From Bradyrhizobium sp. sGM-13 (GTDB lineage Bacteria > Pseudomonadota > Alphaproteobacteria > Rhizobiales > Xanthobacteraceae), in NCBI RefSeq assembly GCF_018398875.1, contig NZ_JAGWDK010000004.1:62001-126000 (forward strand): DNA of 64,000 nucleotides. Reading direction: 5' to 3'. This document shows positions 18,425 to 26,711 of this stretch, piece after piece. The notes beneath the pieces are model-generated. The model was not told the DNA's origin. It saw only the letters and a program-made list of their open reading frames with translations, and did not search any database. Each line of letters begins with the position of its first letter. Within the stretch, counting starts at the first letter, position 1. A program made the position numbers and the translations under genes.

Positions 18425-19166
18425 CGACGGCTACCCCGCCAAGATAGGCCTTCACGACGGCCGCATCGCTCAGCACATCCGCGGTGGCGCCTTCGGCGAT
18501 CTTGCGGCCGCTGCTCATGACGATGCAGCGGTCGCACAGCGCGCGAACCGCGCTCATCACATGCTCGACCAGCACGATGGTGATGCCGTCAGCCCGCAAG
18601 GCTCGGATCAGGTCGATGCCGATCGCAAGCTCGGATGGATTAAGGCCGGCGAGCCATTCGTCGAGCAGCAATAGCCGCGGCTTTGCCGCGAGGGCGCGTG
18701 CGAGCTCCAGGCGCTTGCGGTCGATATAGGTGAGGTCCGCCGCGGGCCGCCGGTCGTGCCCGGCAAGACCGACGCGATCAAGCAGCGTGTCGATCCGCAG
18801 TTCTGCCTCGGAGGCGGGCAGGTGCGGTCTCTGGAACGCCAACCCCGCCTTGATGTTCTCGCGGCAATCCATGCCGTCGAGCACGCGGACGAGCTGGAAG
18901 GTCCGGGCTAGTCCGAGCCGCGCGATCCGGTACGACGCAAGGCCCGCGATGTTCTGGCCCATCAGGCGGATGGTGCCGGCATCGGGGCGCAGCACGCCCG
19001 AGATCAGATTGAGCGCCGTGGTCTTGCCCGACCCATTGGGGCCGAGCAGGCCCATGATTTCGCCTTGGGCGACCGTAAAGTCGAGATCGTTGACTGCGAC
19101 GAGCCCGCCGAACGCACGCCGCAACCCACTGATCGTCAGCACGGGTGTTCCGCTGTCCTGGCTCAT
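18417..19166 (-). CDS. livG: branched-chain amino acid-type ABC transporter ATP-binding protein LivG
   Basis: Second ATPase, 249 residues. Walker A is GPNGSGKTT and Walker B is LLLLDEWLAGL, with Trp instead of the usual Pro after the catalytic glutamate; the H-loop is in LVEHVMS. The signature region reads DLTYIDRKRLELARAL, replacing the canonical LSGG with LTYI. This is a variation seen in some LivG relatives and is worth noting. The reading frame stays open far upstream through livM, but the ATG at 19166, overlapping the livM stop by four bases, is the start. Confidence 0.9.
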   Translation of the reverse strand: MSQDSGTPVLTISGLRRAFGGLVAVNDLDFTVAQGEIMGLLGPNGSGKTTALNLISGVLRPDAGTIRLMGQNIAGLASYRIARLGLARTFQLVRVLDGMDCRENIKAGLAFQRPHLPASEAELRIDTLLDRVGLAGHDRRPAADLTYIDRKRLELARALAAKPRLLLLDEWLAGLNPSELAIGIDLIRALRADGITIVLVEHVMSAVRALCDRCIVMSSGRKIAEGATADVLSDAAVVKAYLGGVAVDA

Positions 19167-20107
19167 GCGGCCACCCGCTGTGTGGGTTTGCCGCCCGCTG
19201 TCGTCGACAGCTTCTCGAACAATCCCGCGACGCCCCTCGGTAGCATGTAGACGATCAGCAGGAAGATGCAGCCGAGGATGATGGTGAACGTGTTCGGAAA
19301 GCGCGCACTTAGCAGTTCGAACAGTAGCGTCAGCGGCACGGCGCCAAGTACCGGCCCCCACAGCCGGTGCGCGCCGCCGAGCAGCGCCATAATCAGCACC
19401 TGAAACGAGATCATCGAATTGAAGGCGATCGACGGTTCGATATAGGTCCAGCGCGGCGCCATGATTGCGCCGACCAGCGTCATGACCGTGGCGCTGATCG
19501 TGAACAGGGCGACCTTGGCAAAGGTGGTGTTGATCCCGCAATGCTTTGCGACGGTCTCGTCTTCGCCGATCACCCGCAGCGCAAAGCCGAGGCGCGAGCG
19601 CGCGATCAGCCAGCCCAGCAGGAATACCGCGGCGGTCAGCACCAGCAATTGCCAGTAGATATCGGCTTGGGTGATGTTGACGAAGACATAGCGCCCGAGC
19701 ACGCGCGACTTGTTGACCTCGAACCAGACCACGAGCTGGCGGATCAGTTCGGTCAGTCCAAAGGTGAAGATGACGAAATACACGCCGCTCAAGCGGAGCG
19801 TCGAGAGCCCGACGATGCCAGCCACAATGGCGCCGAGCGCCGCTGCGGTCAGCAGCACGAGCGGCCATGGCAAGATCTCGCCGAGCACGGCAACGGTATA
19901 GGCGCCGACACCGAAGAAGGCGGTGGTTGCCAATGAGACGTAGCGGGTGGGCCCAGAGAACATGCCCCAGGCCGTCGCCAGCACGGTGTATTGCAAAAGG
20001 CTGATGGCAAGCGCGAGGTAGTAGGCATTGCCGAGGCGCGGAACGAGCGCCAGCAGCGCAAGCGCTGCGAGCGCTGTGGCACCGAAGCCGGCGATACGCG
20101 CGCTCAT
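19163..20107 (-). CDS. livM: branched-chain amino acid-type ABC transporter permease LivM
   Basis: Polytopic permease of 314 residues with about eight to nine hydrophobic helices. The EAA-like cytoplasmic loop that contacts the ATPases is near LGFALRVIGEDETVAKHCGI. It overlaps livG and livH by four bases at each end, so the permease and ATPase genes are translationally coupled. Confidence 0.92.
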   Translation of the reverse strand: MSARIAGFGATALAALALLALVPRLGNAYYLALAISLLQYTVLATAWGMFSGPTRYVSLATTAFFGVGAYTVAVLGEILPWPLVLLTAAALGAIVAGIVGLSTLRLSGVYFVIFTFGLTELIRQLVVWFEVNKSRVLGRYVFVNITQADIYWQLLVLTAAVFLLGWLIARSRLGFALRVIGEDETVAKHCGINTTFAKVALFTISATVMTLVGAIMAPRWTYIEPSIAFNSMISFQVLIMALLGGAHRLWGPVLGAVPLTLLFELLSARFPNTFTIILGCIFLLIVYMLPRGVAGLFEKLSTTAGGKPTQRVAA

Positions 20108-20973
20108 CGCGTCGCCCTGCCAAGCAGGCCGGCGGGCTTCACCAGCAGAACGGCGAGAAACAGCGCGAAATTGACTGCAAGCGTGAGGCCGGGATCGACA
20201 TAGGAGGCAACCAGCGCCTCGCTGAGACCAAGCGCCAGGCCTGCGACCAGGCAGCCCAGCATGTTGCCGACGCCGCCCATCACGACGACGATCAAGGCCT
20301 TCATCGTGAAGACGACGCCCGATGACGCGCTGAAGGTGAGAAAGGTGCTGACCAAGACGCCGGCGGCGGCGACCAGCGCGCCACCCAATGCAAATGTCAG
20401 GGCCGAGGCCTGCGGCACATTGATGGCGACAAGCTGGGCGGCGAAAGGATCGACGGCGACGGCGCGTACCGCCGTGCCGGCGCGTGTCCGCGTCAGCGCG
20501 GCATACAGCGCCAGACCGAGCAGGATGGTGATCCCAAGCGCGGCGAGGCGGTTGGCCGCGACCGTCTCGCCGAGAAACTGCACCGGGAAGGCCAGGAACG
20601 AATAGCTGTAATAAGCGCCGCCGAACAGCGCGAGCATCGAGCCCTGAATGACGAAGGTGAGGCCAAAGGTTGCGAGAATGCTATCGACCTCGAGCGCATC
20701 TCGGTTGGGCGCGCGTCGCACCAACGGCGTCAGCAGCAGTTTGTAGATTGCAAAGTTCAGCACGAAAGCGAGGGGGACGACCAGCGCCAGTCCGACAAAC
20801 GGGCTGATCGCCCAGCCCGTGAACAGCCAGTGCGATGCAAAGGCGGCGGCGATCAGGAACTCGCCGTAGGAGAGGTTCATGATGCGCGCAACGCCGTACT
20901 GGAGCGTGAGCCCCATGGCGATGAGCGCATACATGCCGCCCAGCATCAGGCCGGTCAGAATGGCGTTGGTCAT
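20104..20973 (-). CDS. livH: branched-chain amino acid-type ABC transporter permease LivH
   Basis: Second permease, 289 residues. It opens with the family pattern LTGLMLGGMYALIAMGLTLQYGV. It also has the ATPase-contact segment around RTRAGTAVRAVAVDPFAAQLVAI and the conserved GGVGNMLGCLVAGL. It is 30 bases downstream of the binding-protein gene; no clear ribosome site is seen, which suggests coupling. Confidence 0.92.
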   Translation of the reverse strand: MTNAILTGLMLGGMYALIAMGLTLQYGVARIMNLSYGEFLIAAAFASHWLFTGWAISPFVGLALVVPLAFVLNFAIYKLLLTPLVRRAPNRDALEVDSILATFGLTFVIQGSMLALFGGAYYSYSFLAFPVQFLGETVAANRLAALGITILLGLALYAALTRTRAGTAVRAVAVDPFAAQLVAINVPQASALTFALGGALVAAAGVLVSTFLTFSASSGVVFTMKALIVVVMGGVGNMLGCLVAGLALGLSEALVASYVDPGLTLAVNFALFLAVLLVKPAGLLGRATR

Positions 20974-21003
20974 TGGCGTGCTGGCCGCGTCTCAATCTTG
21001 ACG

Positions 21004-22227
21004 TTACGGTGCCACCCACGCCGGCTTCGGGACGATCGCGGCTCGCGCGCCTTCGTTCTTCGCCGGTGCGATGCCATAGAACTCGCCGTCCTGCCACTGG
21101 CCAACCCACCAGTAACGCGTCGGCATGTTGTTCTCGAGCTTGACCTTGCCGATCACGGTGTCGAACGTGCCGGTCTGCAGATCCATTATCACGGCGGCGC
21201 GGTCGATCTTGCCGACGCGTTCGATCGCCTGCTGCAGCATCTGCAGGCTGGCGTAGGTGACCGCGCTAGCCCAGCGATCCGGCTCCGCCCCGTTGGCGGC
21301 GGCCTTGTGGCGGGCGAGATAGTCCTTGATCGCCGGACTGTCGCCGCTCCAGCCGCCGATGCCCATCACGCCTTCGGTGTTCTTGCCGAATTTTTGCTTG
21401 TAGAGCGGGAAGGCGGTACCGACGCCGGTATAGAACACTTTTGGATTAAGGCCCGCGATCCGCGATTGCTCGGTCAGCGCTAGCGTATCCGGCGGATAGC
21501 TGAAGGCAATGAAGACATCGGGGTTGAGCGCCTTGATCTCGTTCACGATCGGCGCCAGATCCTGCGTGCCGATCGGATAGCTCTTGTCGTAAGCGAGCTT
21601 GAATTTCGCGTTGGTGAGCGCCGGTCGCGCCGCCGACGACAGATCGATCCCGAAGCCGTCGGCAATGCTGACCATTGCCACGGTGTCTCCGATCTTCTTT
21701 TCGTCGCGCAATTTGTTCAGCAATTCGACCAGCGATTTTGCGGCGTCCGCGCTGGTGCCGAGCAGCCAGAAACTGTTGGGCCAGCGCTTGGCGAGTTCGG
21801 GCGCGCGGTCGGTCACGGCTGTGGCGGCGAGGTGCGGATAGCCTTCGCGGTTGAGCGTCGGGCCGACGGCGAGGTTGAGGCCGGTGCCCCATGGCGGCAG
21901 GATGAAATCGACCTTGTCCTGGTTGATCAGCCGCTCGAGCGCGCGCACCGCCTCTTCGGCATTGGAGCGGTCGTCGTACTGCACGACCTCGATCGGCACG
22001 CGCTTGTCGCCGAGCTTGATGCCGCCGGCGGCGTTCACTTCCTTCACCCACAATTCGTAGTTGGGGATGGTGGTGACCGCGGCGCCTCCGGTGTTGGGGC
22101 CGGTGCGTGAAATCGCGTAGCCGATCTTGATCGAGGTTTGCGCCTCGGCGATGGCAGTCAGGCCGAGCGTAGCGGCGCAGGTGGCGGCCGCCAGCAGGGC
22201 GGTGCGCCGCGTCAAGAATGTCATCAT
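21004..22227 (-). CDS. ABC transporter substrate-binding protein (LivK/amide-urea-like)
   Basis: Periplasmic binding protein of the leucine/amide-binding class, 407 residues. The ATG at 22227 follows GGGAGGAGAAG, although the frame is open upstream to 22353. The signal peptide (LTRRTALLAAATCAATLGLTAIAEAQ) has a twin arginine but also reads as a Sec signal. The mature part begins TSIKIGYAISRTGPNTGG and includes VPIEVVQYDDRSNAEEAVRALERLI. It is the first gene of the importer operon. The ligand is not predictable; the linked aldehyde dehydrogenase hints at an aromatic or amine-derived compound. Confidence 0.9.
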   Translation of the reverse strand: MMTFLTRRTALLAAATCAATLGLTAIAEAQTSIKIGYAISRTGPNTGGAAVTTIPNYELWVKEVNAAGGIKLGDKRVPIEVVQYDDRSNAEEAVRALERLINQDKVDFILPPWGTGLNLAVGPTLNREGYPHLAATAVTDRAPELAKRWPNSFWLLGTSADAAKSLVELLNKLRDEKKIGDTVAMVSIADGFGIDLSSAARPALTNAKFKLAYDKSYPIGTQDLAPIVNEIKALNPDVFIAFSYPPDTLALTEQSRIAGLNPKVFYTGVGTAFPLYKQKFGKNTEGVMGIGGWSGDSPAIKDYLARHKAAANGAEPDRWASAVTYASLQMLQQAIERVGKIDRAAVIMDLQTGTFDTVIGKVKLENNMPTRYWWVGQWQDGEFYGIAPAKNEGARAAIVPKPAWVAP

Positions 22228-22411
22228 CTTCTCCTCCCAGGGTGCGTCGACCGGCGCCATTGAACTGGCGCTCGTGATCGCCCTGACGTTAGGGGAGGTT
22301 GCCTGATGCTTGGAATTGGACGAAACCGGGGAAAGATTGTACTTTTCTGGCAAATCTTCCGCTTCACTGGCGGCGGATTGCTCAGGAGCGAATTACTTAA
22401 GAGATTTGGGC

Positions 22412-23323
22412 ATGTCGGCATCACCAGGGCTGAACGGACTGCCGGTCGGCGTCGCGCTGGCGGTACGTGCGGAGGAGTTTTCGGCCGCCCTAGCGGCTCG
22501 ATCGTGGGTCATCCGCCAGAAGGCGGAGCGCCGGGCGCATCTCTTGTTGCTGCAATCGGACCGCGGCCGGGCTTCATGGCACGGAACCGGTGTCGCACTC
22601 GAAGCGCCGGCGCTGCTCTGGCTGCCGGGCAGCACCGATGCAGCGCTGCACGTTGGTCCCGGCGCGCGTGGCTTCCTGTTGTCGGTGGACGATGCCTTCC
22701 TGATCAAGATTATCGCGGGCAGCGCCGAGGCGCTGCATCTGCGCAGAACCACTGAGCGCGTTGCGCTGATTGCCGGCGAGACGCTTCCTCCACATCTCGA
22801 CACCATCGCCGAATCCTGCCGCGCGATCGTGGCGGAGTTGCGCGCGCCCGGGTTCGGCGGCGCGACGCTGATCGCCTCACATCTGCTGTTACTGTGTCTG
22901 CAACTCTGCCGGCTCAGCGCCTCGCATGATGAGCGTCACGAGGTGGCAGCGCGTGGCGGCGGTCCGGCGCTGGTCGGCAATTTCCTGCAAATGGTCGAAC
23001 TGCATTACCGCGACGGCTGGCCGGTGGCGCGCTATGCGGACGCGCTCGGCGTCACGTCCGACAAGCTGCACGCCCATTGCCAGCGGGAGAAAAACTGCGG
23101 CCCTCGCGCGATCATCCACGAGCGCCTGGTGCGCGAAGCCTGTACGCGTCTGCAGCAGCTCGATCTTCCGGTCGAGCAGATCGGATATGGCTTGGGTTTC
23201 CGTGATCCCGCTTATTTCAATCGCTTCTTCCGCAAGTATTGCGGCGCATCACCGGGCAGCTATCGCCGGCAGATCCGACTGGAGCACGCACGCAGCGGTC
23301 CATCCTACGCGGCGTGGCCGTGA
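22412..23323 (+). CDS. AraC family transcriptional regulator
   Basis: A 303-residue regulator transcribed divergently from the importer operon, with a gap of about 180 bases. The N-terminal two-thirds is a cupin-like sensing domain of the AraC_binding_2 type. The C-terminal double helix-turn-helix includes WPVARYADALGVTSDKLHAHCQ and the second helix pattern IGYGLGFRDPAYFNRFFRKYCG. It probably controls the liv-type operon. The start at 22412 is chosen where family-like sequence begins; a TTG-initiated form from 22310 would add 34 unlikely residues. Confidence 0.88.
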   Translation: MSASPGLNGLPVGVALAVRAEEFSAALAARSWVIRQKAERRAHLLLLQSDRGRASWHGTGVALEAPALLWLPGSTDAALHVGPGARGFLLSVDDAFLIKIIAGSAEALHLRRTTERVALIAGETLPPHLDTIAESCRAIVAELRAPGFGGATLIASHLLLLCLQLCRLSASHDERHEVAARGGGPALVGNFLQMVELHYRDGWPVARYADALGVTSDKLHAHCQREKNCGPRAIIHERLVREACTRLQQLDLPVEQIGYGLGFRDPAYFNRFFRKYCGASPGSYRRQIRLEHARSGPSYAAWP

Positions 23324-23419
23324 AAACTGCAACATTTTTCCGGACGGTAGAGGGGTGGATTCGGCACCATGGTCGCCGCGCCAATCGAGCGTGGCCGACG
23401 CAATCATTTTGTTCGAAGC

Positions 23420-23857
23420 TCAGCGCCAGAAGTAGCGGATGCTGACGTAGACGATGGCGAGGCAGATAAAGATCAGCGCTACCGGGAGTCGCGGTTTCGC
23501 AGCCGGTCCGGAGACAGCCTGCTGTTTCGGCCGGGCGGGCGGGCGGCGAAACGCGGTGACGTTGCCGCTGTCAGTGGCCGGCTCGCTCGCGCGCGAAGGA
23601 ATCTCGGGTGGCGTTCCGGAGCCACCCATCTCCGCATAGTAGCTCTTGTACATGAGTTGGATGGTGGCCTCGGAAGCGTCCGCCTCGGTCATCCTCGCAA
23701 GAAGCAACTGCTGGTAGCCTTCAAGAAAGCTTTGCGCCTCGGCGGGCAGGGCGGAAAATCCGTTGAGCTTGGCCAGCATTTTCCAGGTTGCGAAATCTGC
23801 CCTCGCGCGGGTATCGGCGCGTCGTGCGATCAACATATCGGCAGCTTTGGTCGCCAT
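23420..23857 (-). CDS. conserved hypothetical protein with C-terminal membrane anchor
   Basis: I do not recognise a function. The 145-residue protein has an Ala-rich helical N-terminal half (1-80), a Pro/Ala-rich linker (about 85-122) and one TM helix at the C-terminus (VALIFICLAIVYVSIRYFW). This predicts a tail-anchored inner-membrane protein with a cytoplasmic helical domain. It lies downstream of, and convergent with, the AraC gene; its start is 45 bases from the stop of the preceding site-2 protease gene on the same strand. Confidence 0.7.
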   Translation of the reverse strand: MATKAADMLIARRADTRARADFATWKMLAKLNGFSALPAEAQSFLEGYQQLLLARMTEADASEATIQLMYKSYYAEMGGSGTPPEIPSRASEPATDSGNVTAFRRPPARPKQQAVSGPAAKPRLPVALIFICLAIVYVSIRYFWR

Positions 23858-23902
23858 GGCCCGGGTCGGTTCTTCCCTTGGGGGTTCGTTTCTATCTGAA
23901 GC

Positions 23903-24583
23903 TTAAGCGTTGCCGGTGATGAAGAGAAGCGCGCTGATCACATAACCGGTCAGTGTCCGCAGTATCGCCGAAATAACATCAAGATTTAGGCCGAGCTGCG
24001 CGCCGACGATAGGGAGCAGGATCAGAACGCCGATCAAAATCAGCATCCCATACGGTTCCAGCCGCGACAGCGGGTAAGCCAGCACCCGCGGCAAGAGTCC
24101 AACGGCGACCCGGCCACCGTCCAGCGGCGGGATCGGCATCATGTTGAAAATCGCCAGCACGATATTGATCAGGAAGGCGTTTTTGAGGTTGTCCGCCGTC
24201 CATTTGGCGGCTTCCGCCGGCACCAAAGGCAGGGCGTGGAAGGCCAAAGCCGTCACAAGCGCCAAGGCGATGTTGGTGGCGGGGCCGGCTAGCGCCACCC
24301 AGACCATGTCGAGCCGGGGATGGTTAAGGTTCCGGAAATTCACCGGGACTGGCTTGGCATAGCCAAACAGGAACGGCGAATGCGATAGCAGCAGAATGCC
24401 GGGGAGAATGACGGTCCCGAAGGGGTCGATATGCTTGAAGGGGTTGAAGCTGACCCGGCCAAGCTCCCAGGCGGTCTTGTCCCCGAGCCGATACGCCACA
24501 AATGCGTGGGCGGCCTCGTGGAAGGTGATCGCGATCAGGAGCGGGAGGATCCAGACGGAGATGGCGTAGAGTGAGATGTTCAA
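23903..24583 (-). CDS. site-2 protease family (M50) membrane metalloprotease
   Basis: Intramembrane zinc protease homologue, 226 residues, of the short Rip/YwhC-like type without PDZ domains. The metal site is HEAAH (H22, E23, H26) in the first helix and the second motif is NMMPIPPLDGGR with D155. Six or so hydrophobic segments are visible. The start codon is TTG at 24583 with GAGG upstream. Substrates are unknown; related short M50 proteins are widely conserved in bacteria. Confidence 0.9.
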   Translation of the reverse strand: MNISLYAISVWILPLLIAITFHEAAHAFVAYRLGDKTAWELGRVSFNPFKHIDPFGTVILPGILLLSHSPFLFGYAKPVPVNFRNLNHPRLDMVWVALAGPATNIALALVTALAFHALPLVPAEAAKWTADNLKNAFLINIVLAIFNMMPIPPLDGGRVAVGLLPRVLAYPLSRLEPYGMLILIGVLILLPIVGAQLGLNLDVISAILRTLTGYVISALLFITGNA

Positions 24584-24609
24584 TCGATCTGCCTCGGTTT
24601 GCGTGGCAT

Positions 24610-24698
24610 CGTAGCCCGGATGGAGCGAAGCGCAATCCGGGATCGGTCCATCCGCATGCGAACGATCCCGGATTGCACTGGCGCTCCATCGGGCTACG
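24610..24698. repeat. intergenic inverted repeat, CGTAGCCCGGATGGAGCG family
   Basis: Arms CGTAGCCCGGATGGAGCG and (reverse complement) CGCTCCATCGGGCTACG are separated by two inner copies of the CAATCCGGGAT/ATCCCGGATTG hairpin. I recall this sequence type as a dispersed element in Bradyrhizobiaceae. The right arm supplies the TAG stop of the adjacent GFA gene. Confidence 0.8.
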
Positions 24699-25083
24699 GA
24701 ACCGTCTCCAGATATCGTGGCAGGCCGTCGTCAAGGCGCACCCAGGCCATCTTTTCCGAGACCCAGATGTGCTCAGTCGGTGCAAAGGCGTTGCGGTCGT
24801 CAAACGCCGCAAGCGCGACGCCGACCACGGCGCCGTTGGTGCGCTGGGAAAACAGCCTGGTACCGCAAACTCTGCAGAACACCCGGTCGAGCGCCGCGGA
24901 CGACGGATAACGCGCCGTTTCGCCCTCGACCGAAAGTGCCCGCTGGTCGAACAGCGCACGGGCAAAGAACGGCGAGCCCATCGCCTTCTGGCAGTTGCGG
25001 CAGTGGCAGATGCGGACGTTGAGCGGCTCGCCCTCGGTCTTGAACCGGACTGCGCCGCACAGGCATCCGCCTTCTCTGGTCAT
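24694..25083 (-). CDS. GFA family (glutathione-dependent formaldehyde-activating enzyme-like) protein
   Basis: Small zinc protein of 129 residues. The metal motifs are C7-x-C9 (GGCLCGAVRF), C26-x-C28-x2-C31 (ICHCRNCQKAMG) and C70-x2-C73 (FCRVCGT). The ATG at 25083 has AGGAG upstream; the longer frame to 25167 is not used. Members are often annotated as formaldehyde-activating, but most have no proven activity. Its last codon and stop lie at the edge of a dispersed palindrome. Confidence 0.88.
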   Translation of the reverse strand: MTREGGCLCGAVRFKTEGEPLNVRICHCRNCQKAMGSPFFARALFDQRALSVEGETARYPSSAALDRVFCRVCGTRLFSQRTNGAVVGVALAAFDDRNAFAPTEHIWVSEKMAWVRLDDGLPRYLETVP

Positions 25084-25091
25084 GGCCGCTC

Positions 25092-25838
25092 CTAGTACGT
25101 CGCCCGGCCGCCGGAAATATCGAACACGGCGCCCGTCGAGAACGCGCAATCCTCCGACGACAGCCACGCCACCATCGCCGCAAGTTCTTCCACCAGGACA
25201 AAGCGCCCCTTCGGAATCTTCGACAGCATGAAATCGATGTGCTGCTGGGTGAGCTGGTCGAAGATCGCGGTTTTCGCCGCCGCCGGCGTCACCGCGTTGA
25301 CGAGGATGTCATGCTGCGCGAGTTCCTTGCCGAGCGACTTGGTTAGCGCGATCAGGCCGGCCTTCGAGGCCGAATAATGCGCCGCGTTGGGATTGCCTTC
25401 CTTGCCGGCGATCGAAGCGATGTTGACGATGCGCCCGTATTTTTGCTGCAGCATCGCAGGCACCACCGCCTTGCAGCAGATGAAGGGGCCGTCGAGATTG
25501 ATGCGCAGCACCTTGCGCCATTCCTCAAGATCGGTCTCCCAGACCGTCTTGTTGACGCCGGCGACGCCGGCATTGTTGACGAGGATGTCGATCCTGCCGA
25601 GCGCCTTCAGCGTTTCATCGCGGGTCTTCTCGACGGCGGCGAGGTCGGAGACATCGACCTTGAAGGCGGATACGGCCGGGCCGATTTCCCTGGCGGTCTT
25701 TTCCGCGAGCGGCAGGTCAAAATCCCAGATCGCGACCTTCGCACCCGATGCGACGAAGCGTTCGGTGATCGCGCGCCCAAAACCCTGCGCCCCGCCGGTG
25801 ACGACGGCGCAACGGCCGTTCAGATCGATCTTGTTCAT
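25092..25838 (-). CDS. SDR family oxidoreductase (sugar-acid locus)
   Basis: Classical short-chain dehydrogenase of 248 residues. It has the NAD(P) loop TGGAQGFG, NNAG, a catalytic serine in NIASIAGKEG and the YSASK pair. The C-terminal segment VNAVTPAAAKTAIFDQL is typical of sugar or sugar-acid dehydrogenases. The ATG at 25838 is used; the frame remains open upstream but that part overlaps the next SDR gene. It is the last gene of a minus-strand set with a second SDR and an IlvD/Edd dehydratase, suggesting oxidation of a sugar or of a 2-keto-3-deoxy acid. Confidence 0.85.
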   Translation of the reverse strand: MNKIDLNGRCAVVTGGAQGFGRAITERFVASGAKVAIWDFDLPLAEKTAREIGPAVSAFKVDVSDLAAVEKTRDETLKALGRIDILVNNAGVAGVNKTVWETDLEEWRKVLRINLDGPFICCKAVVPAMLQQKYGRIVNIASIAGKEGNPNAAHYSASKAGLIALTKSLGKELAQHDILVNAVTPAAAKTAIFDQLTQQHIDFMLSKIPKGRFVLVEELAAMVAWLSSEDCAFSTGAVFDISGGRATY

Positions 25839-25864
25839 GCTGGAAGCCTTTGACAGCGTGGACG

Positions 25865-26596
25865 TCAGAGCATGTAGCCGCCATCGACGACGAGGTCGAC
25901 ACCGGTGGTGAACGCGGCTTCGTCGCTCGCAAGATAGATCGCCATAGCCGCGATTTCCTCTGCGCTGCCCAGCCGCCCCATCTTCTGGCGGGCGATGAAC
26001 ATCTCTTTGCCCTGCGGGCCGACGGCCGCGGCGCGGTCGAGCATCGAGGGTGTCTCCACGGTGCCGGGGCAGATGCTGTTGCAGCGGATGCCCTGGGTGA
26101 TGAAGTCGAGCGCAACCGCGCGCGTGAGCAATGAAACCGCCGCCTTGGACGCACTGTAGACATAACGGTTGGCCGGTGGCCTCAACGCCGCGCAAGACGA
26201 GATGTTGACGATGCTGCCGCCTCCGCCCGCCAGCATCGCCGGCAGAAACGCCTTGATGGTCCGGTGCATGGATTTGACGTTGAGGTCGAACGAGAAGTCC
26301 CAGTCCTCTTCCGAACAGTCCAGGATGGTTCCGTGGTGCACGAAGCCCGCCGCGTTGAGCAGGATGTCGATCTTTCCAATGCGCTTGGCGAAGGCGTCGA
26401 CCTCGGCGGTGCTGCGAACGTCAAGTCGTGCCGTCTCGGCGACGCCTTCCTTGCCCAGGGTGGCGATGCCGCTTTCATTGATGTCGGTGGCGATGACCGT
26501 GGCGCCTTCGCGCGCGAATGCTATTGCGCATGCCCGGCCGATGCCCGCCGCTGCGGCGGTGACAACAGCGCGCTTTCCCTTCAGTCGATCTGACAT
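25865..26596 (-). CDS. SDR family oxidoreductase, 2-keto-3-deoxy-L-fuconate dehydrogenase-like
   Basis: A 243-residue SDR. Its cofactor loop reads TAAAAGIG in place of TGxxxGxG; other landmarks are NAAG, ISSCA and YSASK. The short C-terminus VDGGYML and the segment ICPGTVETPSMLDR recall the DHRS6/keto-deoxy-fuconate dehydrogenase group. AGAGGAAAAG precedes the ATG. The next gene upstream is the sugar-acid dehydratase, separated by a palindromic repeat of about 85 bases. Confidence 0.85.
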   Translation of the reverse strand: MSDRLKGKRAVVTAAAAGIGRACAIAFAREGATVIATDINESGIATLGKEGVAETARLDVRSTAEVDAFAKRIGKIDILLNAAGFVHHGTILDCSEEDWDFSFDLNVKSMHRTIKAFLPAMLAGGGGSIVNISSCAALRPPANRYVYSASKAAVSLLTRAVALDFITQGIRCNSICPGTVETPSMLDRAAAVGPQGKEMFIARQKMGRLGSAEEIAAMAIYLASDEAAFTTGVDLVVDGGYML

Positions 26597-26619
26597 GTTT
26601 TTCTTTTCCTCTTTTTCTT

Positions 26620-26704
26620 CGTCATTGCGAGGAGCGATAGCGACGAAGCAATCCGTTTTTTCCTGCGCGAAGGCATGGATTGTTTCGCTCCGCTCGCAAT
26701 GACG
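26620..26704. repeat. intergenic inverted repeat, CGTCATTGCGAGGAGC family (long copy)
   Basis: CGTCATTGCGAGGAGCGATA at the left pairs with GCTCCGCTCGCAATGACG at the right, with inner arms GAAGCAATCC and GGATTGTTTC. The 85-base element fills the gap between the SDR and the dehydratase genes. The left arm matches the short copy at 8274. Confidence 0.85.
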
Positions 26705-26711
26705 GCGCTAC

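Noticed and set aside
18417..20123. A continuous 568-codon minus-strand frame covering livG and most of livM
   Set aside because: Only the part from 19166 down resembles a protein (LivG). The upstream half is an Arg/Ala-rich shadow of the livM gene, which has its own well-supported frame.
22310..22411. N-terminal extension of the AraC regulator from a TTG codon
   Set aside because: The added 34 residues do not resemble the family and would start inside the probable divergent promoter.
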